DNA of 64,000 nt from contig NZ_JAMQGP010000004.1 of the NCBI RefSeq assembly GCF_023703465.1, forward strand, positions 186,001 to 250,000. Direction: 5' to 3'. Below the pieces are notes generated by a model that was given only the letters and a program-made list of their open reading frames with translations, was not told the DNA's origin and searched no databases. Of the stretch, positions 8,646 to 17,051 are shown one piece after another. Every line of letters begins with the position of its first letter. Within the stretch, counting starts at the first letter, position 1. Source of the DNA: Echinimonas agarilytica (GTDB lineage Bacteria; Pseudomonadota; Gammaproteobacteria; Enterobacterales; Neiellaceae). A program made the position numbers and the translations under genes.

Positions 8646-9254
8646 TTATGACTTGATTGATTTACGACAGGCCAGTAGGCCTAAACACATCAGCAGCATA
8701 ACGCTGGGTTCTGGAATACTAGAACTACTTGGGTTCGTGGCTTTGATGATACTAACGTTTGCGCCCGTTGCTCCTGTCACACTCAAAGCTCCGCCTCCAG
8801 CCAAACTGAGCAATGTGGGTGGCACAACGTCAAAGACTGCATCTCCTGTGGCAATAGCCTCAAAGTCTGCTTCAAACAATTCAAAACTTGCAGGTTGCAG
8901 AGCACTCAAGTCGGCAAATGACTCAAATGATACTTCGAACGCATTCAATACACTGAGATTTGGCGAGTGTGACGACAAGCTTCCAAAGAGTCCCGCATCG
9001 AGCCCGTTGCCAAACCGAATATCTGAGAATTGAAGCAGTGAATTGTCAAACCCTAAATTAATGTCAAAGGCACCTAGCGAAGGAGCGCCGGGTGAATTTA
9101 AACCCTCGATCTGAACACTAATTGAAACAACATCCCCAACATTGATATCGGTGTCAGATGGTGTGGCTGAAAGTAATAAAGCATGGCTTTGAGGCATACC
9201 AACAAATACCAACACGCATATTGCAGCACAATACGTACGTAATTTTTTAAACAT
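8646..9254 (-). CDS. PEP-CTERM-anchored cohesin-like protein
   Basis: The 202-residue protein has a signal peptide (about 1-25), a single domain at about 28-165, a Ser-rich linker, and a C-terminal PEP-CTERM sorting signal: Pro181-Glu182-Pro183, a hydrophobic stretch 185-196 and a basic tail beginning with Arg197. PEP-CTERM signals are processed by exosortase and place proteins at the outer surface or in the extracellular matrix. The domain shows the pattern of the cohesin family: 'VNVGDVVSISVQIEGL'-like opening (here INVGDVVSISVQIEG), then 'LGAFDINLGFDNSLLQF', and a late 'FEADFEAIATGDAVF'. Cohesins bind dockerins, and the gene two places downstream ends in a dockerin. AAAGGA lies 8 bp before the ATG. 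The PEP-CTERM call is firm; cohesin is a fold-level call by eye. Confidence 0.8.
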   Translation of the reverse strand: MFKKLRTYCAAICVLVFVGMPQSHALLLSATPSDTDINVGDVVSISVQIEGLNSPGAPSLGAFDINLGFDNSLLQFSDIRFGNGLDAGLFGSLSSHSPNLSVLNAFEVSFESFADLSALQPASFELFEADFEAIATGDAVFDVVPPTLLSLAGGGALSVTGATGANVSIIKATNPSSSSIPEPSVMLLMCLGLLACRKSIKS

Positions 9255-9576
9255 GTTTTAGTCCTTTAAATAGTCAGCTCGCAGATTAACTTCAACAACA
9301 TCCTGTCGCTGACATGAGCATCACTAGCATGACTTCACTAGCCGTTCACTGACCTCCTAAATACTGCGCCTCCACTCCATTTAGTCACATCTCATTTGTT
9401 TCATTTGAAAACCAACAACCACGATATACGATGAGATAACGCCAGCTGGTCAAAAAAGCAGCAATCTATGGACCAAGCTTTGTAAAGTTTTGAGAGTGGG
9501 CATGTTTAACAAAGGGTTTACATAACAATTTTATGGTTTCTATTGGTTAATGTAAAAAAAACTGACACTTTAAACA
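9255..9576. other. Intergenic leader before the cohesin-like gene
   Basis: About 320 bp with no plausible gene. It must carry the promoter of the leftward cassette. It is AT-rich towards the right. I found no Pho box of the quality seen at pstC, pstS and phoB, so the cassette does not look PhoB-controlled despite its position. Confidence 0.5.
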
Positions 9577-9601
9577 CAAAAAAACCGGCCAGAGGCCGGT
9601 T
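9577..9601 (-). terminator. Terminator of pstS
   Basis: On the minus strand, AACCGGCC and GGCCGGTT make an 8-bp stem with a 3-base loop, followed by TTTTTTT. It lies 28 bp after the pstS stop and separates pstS from the surface-protein cassette. Confidence 0.93.
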
Positions 9602-9628
9602 CTTCGTCGTTAACTTAAGGGGTAAGGC

Positions 9629-10597
9629 TTAGTTCAAACCCAATTTTTTCAAGTCAGCAGACGTTACTTTTGCTGGTACAGGGATGTAACCGTCTTTCTC
9701 AACAATCTTTTGACCTTGTGAAGACAACATGTATTTCACGAATTCAGCTTCAAGTGGAGACAAGTCACGGTTAGGGTGTTTGTTCACGTAAACGTACAAG
9801 TAACGAGACAAAGGATAAGCTCCTGTTAACGCGTTAGCCATTGTTGCTTCAACGTAAGTTTTGCCATCCTTTGACAAAGGAACAGCTTTCACACCCGATG
9901 TGAGATAGCCAATACCTGAATAACCAATTGCGTTTAAAGAAGCAGAGATAGACTGAACAACAGAAGCAGAACCAGGCTGCTCATTTACAGAAGATTTAAA
10001 GTCGCCTTTACACAATGCCTTGCTCTTGAAATAACCGTATGTACCCGAGACCGAGTTGCGTCCATACAACTGCAAATCACGGCTAGTCCAGTCACCAGGA
10101 AGGCCTAATTGACCCCAGTTGTTTGTATCTTGAGCTTCACCACACTTACGCGTGCTTGAGAAAATCGCATCAACTTGCTTAATTGTTAAACCTTCGATTG
10201 GGTTGTCTTTGTTTACAAAAACAGCCAAGGCATCGATAGCAACCCGAATAGGAGTTGGCTTGTAGCCATATTTTTTCTCGAATGCTTCAACTTCACCCGA
10301 CTTCATTTTACGGCTCATAGGACCGAAGTTAGAAGTGCCTTCTGTTAAGGCTGGCGGAGCTGTAGAAGAACCAGCGGCAGCGACTTGCACTGTCACGCTT
10401 GGGTAGAATTCATTGCTGAACTCTTGAGTCCAGAACGCCATCATGTTGGCTAAAGTATCTGAACCTGTAGAAGAAATTTTACCTGAAATGCCACTAACAG
10501 CTTCGTATTTTGGCAAATCTTTATCGACTGCAAATACATTTGCTGTGAATACAGCTGCGGTTACGCCCAGCGCTGCAGCAACTTGTTTCAATTTCAT
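9629..10597 (-). CDS. pstS: PstS, periplasmic phosphate-binding protein
   Basis: This 322-residue protein captures phosphate in the periplasm for the PstCAB importer. It has a signal peptide (about 1-23, 'ANVFA'). The mature part shows the PstS-type binding-protein signatures: '[12 protein letters not shown]', '[24 protein letters not shown]' region (phosphate-contacting Ser/Thr/Arg), and '[17 protein letters not shown]'. It is the Pseudomonas-type PstS rather than the E. coli type. Two overlapping Pho boxes precede it and a strong terminator follows, so it is a single-gene unit, separated from pstC by about 9 kb. Splitting pstS from pstCAB is known in other gammaproteobacteria and allows extra expression of the binding protein. 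Confidence 0.93.
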   Translation of the reverse strand: MKLKQVAAALGVTAAVFTANVFAVDKDLPKYEAVSGISGKISSTGSDTLANMMAFWTQEFSNEFYPSVTVQVAAAGSSTAPPALTEGTSNFGPMSRKMKSGEVEAFEKKYGYKPTPIRVAIDALAVFVNKDNPIEGLTIKQVDAIFSSTRKCGEAQDTNNWGQLGLPGDWTSRDLQLYGRNSVSGTYGYFKSKALCKGDFKSSVNEQPGSASVVQSISASLNAIGYSGIGYLTSGVKAVPLSKDGKTYVEATMANALTGAYPLSRYLYVYVNKHPNRDLSPLEAEFVKYMLSSQGQKIVEKDGYIPVPAKVTSADLKKLGLN

Positions 10598-10647
10598 GGT
10601 GACTCCGTCAAAAAAATAAGTATTACAAAGTTAAATAAATCGACGAC

Positions 10648-10703
10648 AGTATTGCTGCGTTAAATGACAGTTAGATTAACTAAATATTACAGTTTTATGA
10701 CTA
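10648..10703 (-). promoter_or_regulatory. Double Pho box and -10 of pstS
   Basis: On the minus strand four 7-mers follow at exact 11-bp steps: TAGTCAT (10703-10697), CTGTAAT (10692-10686), AGTTAAT (10681-10675) and CTGTCAT (10670-10664). This is two tandem PhoB sites. Ten bp after the last repeat is AATACT (10653-10648), at the correct -10 position. The doubled array predicts strong induction under phosphate starvation. Confidence 0.92.
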
Positions 10704-10724
10704 TATAATGGACCGTGCTAGAAG

Positions 10725-12026
10725 TTACTTTTTAACGACCAGTTCAGCTGGAATAACGAAGCTGAATGTTGATCCAACCGTTAAGCTCGATTGGATCTTG
10801 AGCTTCGAGCTGTGATGGCTCAATGCATGTTTCACAATCGCAAGCCCTAAACCTGAGCCTCCAGTTTTTCGAGAACGAGCCCGATCAACACGATAGAAGC
10901 GCTCGGTTAAGCGCTGAATATGCTCAGCCCCAATTCCGTCCCCGTTATCACTGACCAAGAAGCAAGCATTACCGTTTTGTGAATACCAGCGAATGTCAAT
11001 TTCGCCTTCAGGTTGAGTGTAATGCACAGCATTAAAAATCAAATTCGAAAATGCGGAACGCATTTCCATCAAATCACCTTTTATGTTGAGGCCAGACTCA
11101 ACTTCAAGTGTAATTTGCATAGCTTTTTCTGCGCCTAAAGCTTTCGCTTCCTCAGAAATGATATTCAGTAATGAAGGGACATCAATCTCATGGTCTAAGT
11201 CAGAACGCTCGGCTGCCTCAATACGCGATAGCGTAATCAGTTGTGATACTAATGAATCCATTCTGCGAGTTTGTTCGAGCATCATGCCATGCGCTTTCTG
11301 CCACATTTCGGGCGGCAAAGCTTGAGGGTCTTCAAGCATTTCAATGTACCCCTGCACCACTGTCAATGGCGTACGGAGTTCATGACTCACGTTGGCAATA
11401 AAGTCACGACGCATTTGTTCCATGCGGTTCCATTGTGTGACATCGCGCACCATCAATAAAATTTGCTCGTTGTCGTATTGCATCATCCGAAATTCAACCA
11501 TACGCATGGCTTCACCCGGCGCTGGAAGCACCATGACTTCTGAACGTTCAGCATTGCTGACATAGCGAACAAAGTCGGGGTGACGAATAAGGTTATCAAT
11601 GCGTTGGCCGGCATCTTCAGGCCAACGAAGACCTAACAAACGTTGAGCTAACTGATTTGACCAAACGATAGTGCGATCGGCGCTAATCACAACAGCGCCA
11701 TCAGGCAATGCCTCGGCGCCTTGTCGGAATCGCTTTAGGAGTTTTGCGAGATCTTTTCGGCGACGACGATTACGTTGCTGCAGTCGATATAAACCGTCAT
11801 AAATAACTCCCCAAGAGCCTGCACCATCGGGGGGCGAGAAACGCTTGTCGCGCCAGAGGTAACTCGATAAGCGGCGCATGTGCTGATAATGCCAAAACAA
11901 CAGCCCCGCAGCACCGACACCTATCATTTCAAGTGGAGCGTTAAATAACCAGCCAATCAACCCTAACAACAATAATACTGCGAATAGCGCAACAAACGTG
12001 GGCCAACCTATCGAACGCTCTCTCAT
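10725..12026 (-). CDS. phoR: PhoR, phosphate-sensing histidine kinase
   Basis: PhoR is the inner-membrane kinase that phosphorylates PhoB when phosphate is limiting. The 433-residue protein has two membrane segments (about 7-45) with almost no periplasmic loop, a basic linker, a PAS domain (about 95-190), a HisKA domain with 'VSHELRTPLTVV' (phosphoacceptor His215), and a HATPase domain with 'LIFNAVHYT', 'VSDNGDGIG' and 'GGSGLGLAIVKH'. This is the standard PhoR order. The ATG at 12026 is preferred over a TTG at 12032 because AGG lies about 7 bp before it. The gap to phoB is 26 bp, so phoB-phoR form an operon. Confidence 0.95.
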   Translation of the reverse strand: MRERSIGWPTFVALFAVLLLLGLIGWLFNAPLEMIGVGAAGLLFWHYQHMRRLSSYLWRDKRFSPPDGAGSWGVIYDGLYRLQQRNRRRRKDLAKLLKRFRQGAEALPDGAVVISADRTIVWSNQLAQRLLGLRWPEDAGQRIDNLIRHPDFVRYVSNAERSEVMVLPAPGEAMRMVEFRMMQYDNEQILLMVRDVTQWNRMEQMRRDFIANVSHELRTPLTVVQGYIEMLEDPQALPPEMWQKAHGMMLEQTRRMDSLVSQLITLSRIEAAERSDLDHEIDVPSLLNIISEEAKALGAEKAMQITLEVESGLNIKGDLMEMRSAFSNLIFNAVHYTQPEGEIDIRWYSQNGNACFLVSDNGDGIGAEHIQRLTERFYRVDRARSRKTGGSGLGLAIVKHALSHHSSKLKIQSSLTVGSTFSFVIPAELVVKK

Positions 12027-12052
12027 GCACAACCTAACTAACTTGGATTAAA

Positions 12053-12742
12053 TCAGACGCGAGCAGAAAAACGATACCCTGCACCACGAACTGTCTGAAT
12101 CATTTTGTCGTGACCATCTTGCTCAATCGCTTTACGTAAACGGCGAATATGAACATCAACGGTGCGGTCTTCAACATAAATGTTGGTTCCCCATACTTGA
12201 TCCAGTAACTGTTCACGGCTGTAAACACGCTCCGGATGAGTCATGAAGAAGTGCAGCAGTTTAAACTCTGTGGGGCCCATGTCTAGTGCATCTTGTCCAC
12301 AAGTGACTCGATGACTCACTGGATCCAATCGTAATCCATGGACTTCGACCTGATCATCCAAGCCAGTTGGGTTCACGCGACGAATCACAGCTTTAATACG
12401 AGCCATAAGTTCACGCGGTGAAAAAGGCTTTGTAATATAGTCATCTGCACCGGCTTCTAAGCCACGTATTTTATCTTCTTCTTCACCACGAGCGGTCAGC
12501 ATGATGACAGGGATTTGGCGGGTAAACTCGTCTTTTTTCATTTTCTTGGCGAGTTGAACACCGCTACCACCAGGTAGCATCCAATCGAGCAAGACTAAAT
12601 CAGGATAAGGTTCAACCATGAGTTGCATCGCCTCATCATAATCTTCGGCTTCAATTGGTTGATAACCATTTTGATCCAATACGAACACCAACATCTCTCT
12701 AATCGGTGCTTCATCTTCCACTACAAGAATTCGTCTAGCCAT
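12053..12742 (-). CDS. phoB: PhoB, phosphate regulon response regulator
   Basis: PhoB is the transcription activator of the phosphate regulon. The 229-residue protein has a receiver domain (1-120) with the acidic pocket 'VVEDE', phosphoacceptor Asp53 in '[11 protein letters not shown]' and Lys in '[10 protein letters not shown]'. An OmpR-type winged helix follows (about 130-227), ending '[14 protein letters not shown]' and '[11 protein letters not shown]'. Length and sequence match PhoB throughout. It is first in the phoB-phoR operon and is preceded by a Pho box, which means autoregulation. Pho boxes before pstS and pstC are its evident local targets. Confidence 0.97.
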   Translation of the reverse strand: MARRILVVEDEAPIREMLVFVLDQNGYQPIEAEDYDEAMQLMVEPYPDLVLLDWMLPGGSGVQLAKKMKKDEFTRQIPVIMLTARGEEEDKIRGLEAGADDYITKPFSPRELMARIKAVIRRVNPTGLDDQVEVHGLRLDPVSHRVTCGQDALDMGPTEFKLLHFFMTHPERVYSREQLLDQVWGTNIYVEDRTVDVHIRRLRKAIEQDGHDKMIQTVRGAGYRFSARV

Positions 12743-12810
12743 AATCCGTCACTCTACCTTATCTGTATATGGGACAAGGGTTTGCATTGTATCCCCAAAA
12801 TTCGAGGCTC

Positions 12811-12844
12811 ATTATCCGAGTCAAACGTGTCACTTTTATGACAT
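12811..12844 (-). promoter_or_regulatory. Pho box and -10 of phoB
   Basis: On the minus strand ATGTCAT-AAAA-GTGACAC (12844-12827) is one PhoB site with an 11-bp period. It is followed after exactly 10 bp by GATAAT (12816-12811), one base from a consensus -10. The second repeat is weaker than at pstC and pstS, which suits modest autoregulation. Confidence 0.8.
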
Positions 12845-12963
12845 TTGTTACAGATATTAGCAAACAAAATGACGACATCACGAAACTAGCATGGCATTTC
12901 AATGAAGCATACGTGACACATTTAAGACAAAGGCTTTTCTAAATAGCATGTAAGACATTGATT

Positions 12964-13938
12964 TTAAAACAAATGAATTAAACCAACTCCGTGATAGTTT
13001 TCATCATATTCTTTTCGGTCAAGATCAAACGCCGAGCTAAAAATATAAGCCGATGTTGCTTTATTAAAATGATAATCAGCCCCAACTGAGAGCACATCAC
13101 CTTCTGATTGTTTATTGCCAAGCGCCATATCAGCGTTTTGATATTGCGTTTTGAGGACCCATTGGTTCATTTTGTATGCGGCATTAAGCAAGTATCCGTT
13201 ACCATCTTTGTCGTCTGAATCAGACGCTTTATCAGATTCAGAACGTTGCACCATGGCGCCAAGCTGAATGTTCTCGTACTGCCCATAAACCGTGGCTCGA
13301 TAACTGGTGATCCCTAACATTTCACTGTTGTAGGCCGCAGAAGCAAACCATTCACCATTCTTCCATTTGCTACCACCGTAAGACACCGCTAACGAATAGG
13401 CGGTTTTACTCGCACCGTCATCTGCAGCATTACCTTGCTTGGCGTTACCTTCTAATACGTAAGTCGCACTGAGTTGCGCATCTCCCCACTTTGGCGACTT
13501 GTAGTGCACACTCTCATCTACGCGATCGTCACTGGCAAAGAACCCCGCTAAGTCACCGTTAATGTCACCAAACCGGTCGACCTTTCCTTGAGAAGATTTG
13601 AAAGCGCTGTCTTTTCGTCCTAAAAGAACTTCTCCAATAGGCCCTTGCAGCCCCAAATATTGATTTCGACCTTTGAGTGCATCATCACTGTCATCATCAA
13701 TATTTACCTGCCATTCCAGCAAATACACAGCGGTCCAATCTGCATTAATGGCTTGCTTACCTTTGATTCCAAAACGTGAGTAGTGACTTTCAAGCTCTGT
13801 GGTGCTGTCGTCATTTTCATCATTGATTTGCACCGCCAGATTCAGCTTGCCATACACAGTCAATTGTTCACTATCAATTGCCAGAGTCGGAGTAGCTAGT
13901 AAAACAAACGGAAGTGCGAACAGGGAGGAATACTTCAT
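12964..13938 (-). CDS. Outer-membrane general porin, copy 1
   Basis: This 324-residue porin has a signal peptide (about 1-20, 'TPTLA'), an opening strand 'LTVYGKLNLAVQI', alternating amphipathic strands typical of a 16-strand barrel, and the C-terminal phenylalanine needed for BAM assembly ('IHLF'). It belongs to the OmpC/porin_4 type. It is rich in Asp and Glu in the predicted loops. The neighbouring gene at 14112 is a clear paralogue with the same order of motifs ('ESHYSRFGIKG' here, 'KSNASRIGVKG' there; 'LGRKDSAFKSSQGKVDRF' here, 'MGRNDSLLKQSQGKVDLF' there). The terminator at 14060-14084 lies between the two, so it needs its own promoter. I saw no Pho box before it. Confidence 0.9.
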   Translation of the reverse strand: MKYSSLFALPFVLLATPTLAIDSEQLTVYGKLNLAVQINDENDDSTTELESHYSRFGIKGKQAINADWTAVYLLEWQVNIDDDSDDALKGRNQYLGLQGPIGEVLLGRKDSAFKSSQGKVDRFGDINGDLAGFFASDDRVDESVHYKSPKWGDAQLSATYVLEGNAKQGNAADDGASKTAYSLAVSYGGSKWKNGEWFASAAYNSEMLGITSYRATVYGQYENIQLGAMVQRSESDKASDSDDKDGNGYLLNAAYKMNQWVLKTQYQNADMALGNKQSEGDVLSVGADYHFNKATSAYIFSSAFDLDRKEYDENYHGVGLIHLF

Positions 13939-14059
13939 AAGAGAATCTCGGTATTAAATTGATATAATTTGTAACGGTGAGTTTAACAAGATGAAAATTC
14001 GAACGCTTGACCCTTGTCAATGGGACTTATCATTCAAGATGAAGCAAATGCCAAAACGC

Positions 14060-14084
14060 AAAAAGGAGCCTTTCGGCTCCTTTT
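14060..14084 (-). terminator. Terminator of porin copy 2
   Basis: On the minus strand AAAAGGAGCC and GGCTCCTTTTT form a stem with a 4-base loop and run into a T tract. It lies 28 bp after the stop of the gene at 14112. Confidence 0.9.
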
Positions 14085-14111
14085 AACAATTTAAATTGGA
14101 TGGTGTTGGGT

Positions 14112-15089
14112 TTAGAACTTGTGTTCAATACCTAAACCAAAGTAGTTTTGGTCGTCTTCTGCTACTTCGTCACGCGTTGTGTAGAATGCATAAACTTTAG
14201 TTGGCTTAGCCAGCTTGTAGTCAACACCTACGCTGATTGCGCTTGGATCTTCATCACCCGCTTCAACCGTTTGGTATTGCGCTTTGAATGTCCATGCATC
14301 CATTTTGTAAGCCACACTTCCCATGTAACCGAGATTGCTATCGCCGCCGTCGGACAACTCTTCACTTTGAACAATCGCGCCTAATACGAAGTCACCCACC
14401 TTGCCTTGCACGGTACCACGAATAATGTCGTACAAACCGCTTGCGTTTACTTTGCTTTTGCCAAATACGTCTTTGTCGTATGCAACCGCTGCGTAAATTG
14501 GTGATTTTTTGAGGCCTGAGTCACCGTAAGAAACCGCAGTAGAGAAACCGTTTTTCTCTTCACCGCTGTTATCGTTCTGACCTTTAGCACCTTCAAGTGC
14601 CCAAGTGGCGCCAAACTGGAAACCGTTATATTTAGGAGACTTGTAGGTCACCGTTTGATTAATACGATTCTCACCAGCAAATAAAGTTTTGATATCGCCA
14701 TCTAAATCGTTAAATAAGTCTACTTTGCCTTGTGACTGCTTCAACAACGAGTCATTACGACCCATCAATACTTGACCAAAGTCACCTTCTAAGCCAACCC
14801 ACTGATTCCGTGAACTGAACGTGTCGTCCGAGCTCTCGTCATCAATGTTCACTTGGAATTCCATGGTGTAGATAACTTTTAAAGATTCATTCAGTTCGAG
14901 GCCGCCTTTCACGCCAATGCGTGATGCGTTCGATTTCAATTCGCTGGTGCTACCGTCGCCATCATCTGAAGACTGAGCAGAAAGGTTTACTTTCCCGTAA
15001 AGAGTTACCGGGTCTACCGCCAATGCAGGAATAGAAAAACACGCAGCAGCAGCCAAAGCCAAAGCCAAAGAAGACTTAACTAAATTCAT
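14112..15089 (-). CDS. Outer-membrane general porin, copy 2
   Basis: This 325-residue porin has a signal peptide (about 1-24, 'IPALA'), then 'VTLYGKVNLSAQ' as the first strand and a final 'GIEHKF' ending in phenylalanine. The barrel pattern and acidic loops match the downstream paralogue, so the pair is a tandem duplication that has since diverged. General porins let small hydrophilic solutes through the outer membrane; which solutes cannot be read from sequence. It is divergent from the histidine kinase at 15300, with a 210-bp region between them. That region holds a weak, one-sided resemblance to a Pho box near 15174, which I do not accept as a site. Confidence 0.92.
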   Translation of the reverse strand: MNLVKSSLALALAAAACFSIPALAVDPVTLYGKVNLSAQSSDDGDGSTSELKSNASRIGVKGGLELNESLKVIYTMEFQVNIDDESSDDTFSSRNQWVGLEGDFGQVLMGRNDSLLKQSQGKVDLFNDLDGDIKTLFAGENRINQTVTYKSPKYNGFQFGATWALEGAKGQNDNSGEEKNGFSTAVSYGDSGLKKSPIYAAVAYDKDVFGKSKVNASGLYDIIRGTVQGKVGDFVLGAIVQSEELSDGGDSNLGYMGSVAYKMDAWTFKAQYQTVEAGDEDPSAISVGVDYKLAKPTKVYAFYTTRDEVAEDDQNYFGLGIEHKF

Positions 15090-15299
15090 CGCACAATACT
15101 CACTCTAAAATCGTCAAAAAATAAAAATTTGGAAGCAGAAGTTCAAAGCAAACCTCAAAACTTGGCGTGAATACTGTCAGAACTTTGTGACATTTTTATT
15201 TCAACAGTGAATAGAATCACAAATTGTAATGATATTGTGCGGCCGCTTAGCGAACTAAACTACCCTTAACTGGTTGTTTTAAATTGTTTTAGCCTTTAT

Positions 15300-17051
15300 A
15301 TGAATCGTCGCAACAGCCTTGTCAGTGTTTTGCTTACACGGATCATCGGAATTTTTCTGATAGTCAGCGTCGTATTGAGCGTTTCTGTGGCCATTTTTCA
15401 GTACTATCAAAACCGAGCGGATGTGCTTGGCCGCATCATGAGAGCCCAATCTTTTGCCTCGCCTATTATTGAAGAGCTTGCCCAAAATGGTAACGTGGAA
15501 ATGCTCGAAGACCTGCTTATAAGGTTATCTCAAGCCGATGACATTAGTTACATGGCAATTGTGTTAGATTCTCAGCAAGTGATTGCCTCTGCGCATATTT
15601 CAAACACTAACCTACCACCGCTCCCAAATCGAATTGACGGTCCCTATTACATCAAAAATAATCACGGTCATTTCGGTTTTGTATTTCCTCTTCAGCAGTT
15701 TAAGGGGTATGAATCATCTCAAGTTAAATGGGTTATATTTTCCGATAACAACGTGCTGTTGGCTCAAACTCAAATTACTTGGCTCGTCATTTTTTTGTCT
15801 TCCTTGGTCACCGCATTGTCGGTTGCCGTTATTAGTAAAAGCGTATTAAACAATTCATTAAAGAAACCGTTGCTCGACCTCAATCGCCAGCTCAATTTGA
15901 TTGACTTTAATACCCCTGAGCACCGACAACTAAAATGGCACCCTCACTTTCGGCAAGAATTGAAAGCTTGGGTTGATAACGTCAATGTATTGCTCAACCG
16001 GCTTTCGGTAGAGCAACAGGACTTGTCGATTGCTAAGTCGAAGATGGCAAAGTTAAATAAAGAGTTAAACCGAAGTAATCACCAACTTCTTGATGAAGTA
16101 AATCGAAAAACAGCCCATTTACAAAAAGCCTTAACAGAGCTCGAAGAGCAAAAAATAGAACTTGAAGCAAATCACGATGCGTTGCTGAGCGAAATAGGTC
16201 AACGAGAAGAAACAGAAAATATCTTAAAGTTGCAGCGTTGTGCGTTGCAGAAAACCGTGGCAGATTTAGAAGCAACCCAAAATCAATTAGTCGAGTCTGC
16301 TAAATTTGCCTCTTTGGGCGAGTTGGTTGCCGGTGTTGCTCATGAAATCAATACACCTGTAGGTGTGACCGTCACGGCATTGAGCTTTCTCACAGAACGG
16401 TTAGATACCTTAAACACTGAATTTAGAGATGGCACATTAACTCAGGGCGGCATGGAGCAAATATTGACCGATTGCAGCCAATCATGTGATCTCATGACCT
16501 CGAACCTACACCGCGCAGCCAAATTAATATCGAGCTTCAAACAAGTAGCCGTTGATCAAAGCAGTGAATCGGTTCGACAAGTTCAGTTGTCCAGTTACAT
16601 CAAAGACGTGGTCACCTCATTACAACCCGAGCTTAAACGAGGTCAACATACGGTCAATATCTCATGTGCGGGTGACTTATATCTGACAACTCGCACCGGA
16701 GCACTATCTCAGGTCATTACCAATTTGGTAATGAATAGCGTGATCCACGGTTTTGAGGAGAAGGCCAAGGGCGTGATTGAAATATCAATTCAACAAGAAC
16801 AAGGGCAAATAGAAATCACCTACAGTGATAATGGAAAAGGCATGAATGACGATAGTTTAAAGCGGCTATTCGACCCTTTTTTCACTACTCGTCGTGGCAA
16901 AGGCGGCAGCGGGCTAGGTGCTCACTTGGTCTATAACCTAGTGACTCACTCCATGAAAGGGGCCATCATTGCCAACAGCCAAGAAGGGATGGGGTTAACC
17001 TACACCATTCAGTTACCCCAGCTTAGCGTGGATCAAAAATCAGCGGAATAG
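15300..17051 (+). CDS. Orphan membrane sensor histidine kinase
   Basis: The 583-residue kinase has a membrane segment at about 9-35, a periplasmic sensor of about 115 residues, and a second segment near 155-180. A cytoplasmic coiled coil (about 235-335, rich in Glu, Gln, Lys and Leu) follows. The kinase core has 'GELVAGVAHEINTPVGV' (phosphoacceptor His in the HEIN form), an N-box 'LVMNSVIHGFEE', 'SDNGKGM' and 'RRGKGGSGLGAHLV'. HEINxPxG kinases form a distinct group that often pairs with NtrC-like or diguanylate-type partners. No response regulator gene is adjacent, so the partner is unknown. It ends inside the 3' end of the convergent ABC permease gene, an overlap of 12 bp. Confidence 0.9.
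   Translation: MNRRNSLVSVLLTRIIGIFLIVSVVLSVSVAIFQYYQNRADVLGRIMRAQSFASPIIEELAQNGNVEMLEDLLIRLSQADDISYMAIVLDSQQVIASAHISNTNLPPLPNRIDGPYYIKNNHGHFGFVFPLQQFKGYESSQVKWVIFSDNNVLLAQTQITWLVIFLSSLVTALSVAVISKSVLNNSLKKPLLDLNRQLNLIDFNTPEHRQLKWHPHFRQELKAWVDNVNVLLNRLSVEQQDLSIAKSKMAKLNKELNRSNHQLLDEVNRKTAHLQKALTELEEQKIELEANHDALLSEIGQREETENILKLQRCALQKTVADLEATQNQLVESAKFASLGELVAGVAHEINTPVGVTVTALSFLTERLDTLNTEFRDGTLTQGGMEQILTDCSQSCDLMTSNLHRAAKLISSFKQVAVDQSSESVRQVQLSSYIKDVVTSLQPELKRGQHTVNISCAGDLYLTTRTGALSQVITNLVMNSVIHGFEEKAKGVIEISIQQEQGQIEITYSDNGKGMNDDSLKRLFDPFFTTRRGKGGSGLGAHLVYNLVTHSMKGAIIANSQEGMGLTYTIQLPQLSVDQKSAE

Noticed and set aside
15174-15191. Possible Pho box between porin 2 and the histidine kinase (CTGTCAG with TTGTGAC 11 bp on)
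   Set aside because: The second repeat matches only about four of seven positions and no -10 lies 10 bp further; much weaker than the three accepted boxes.
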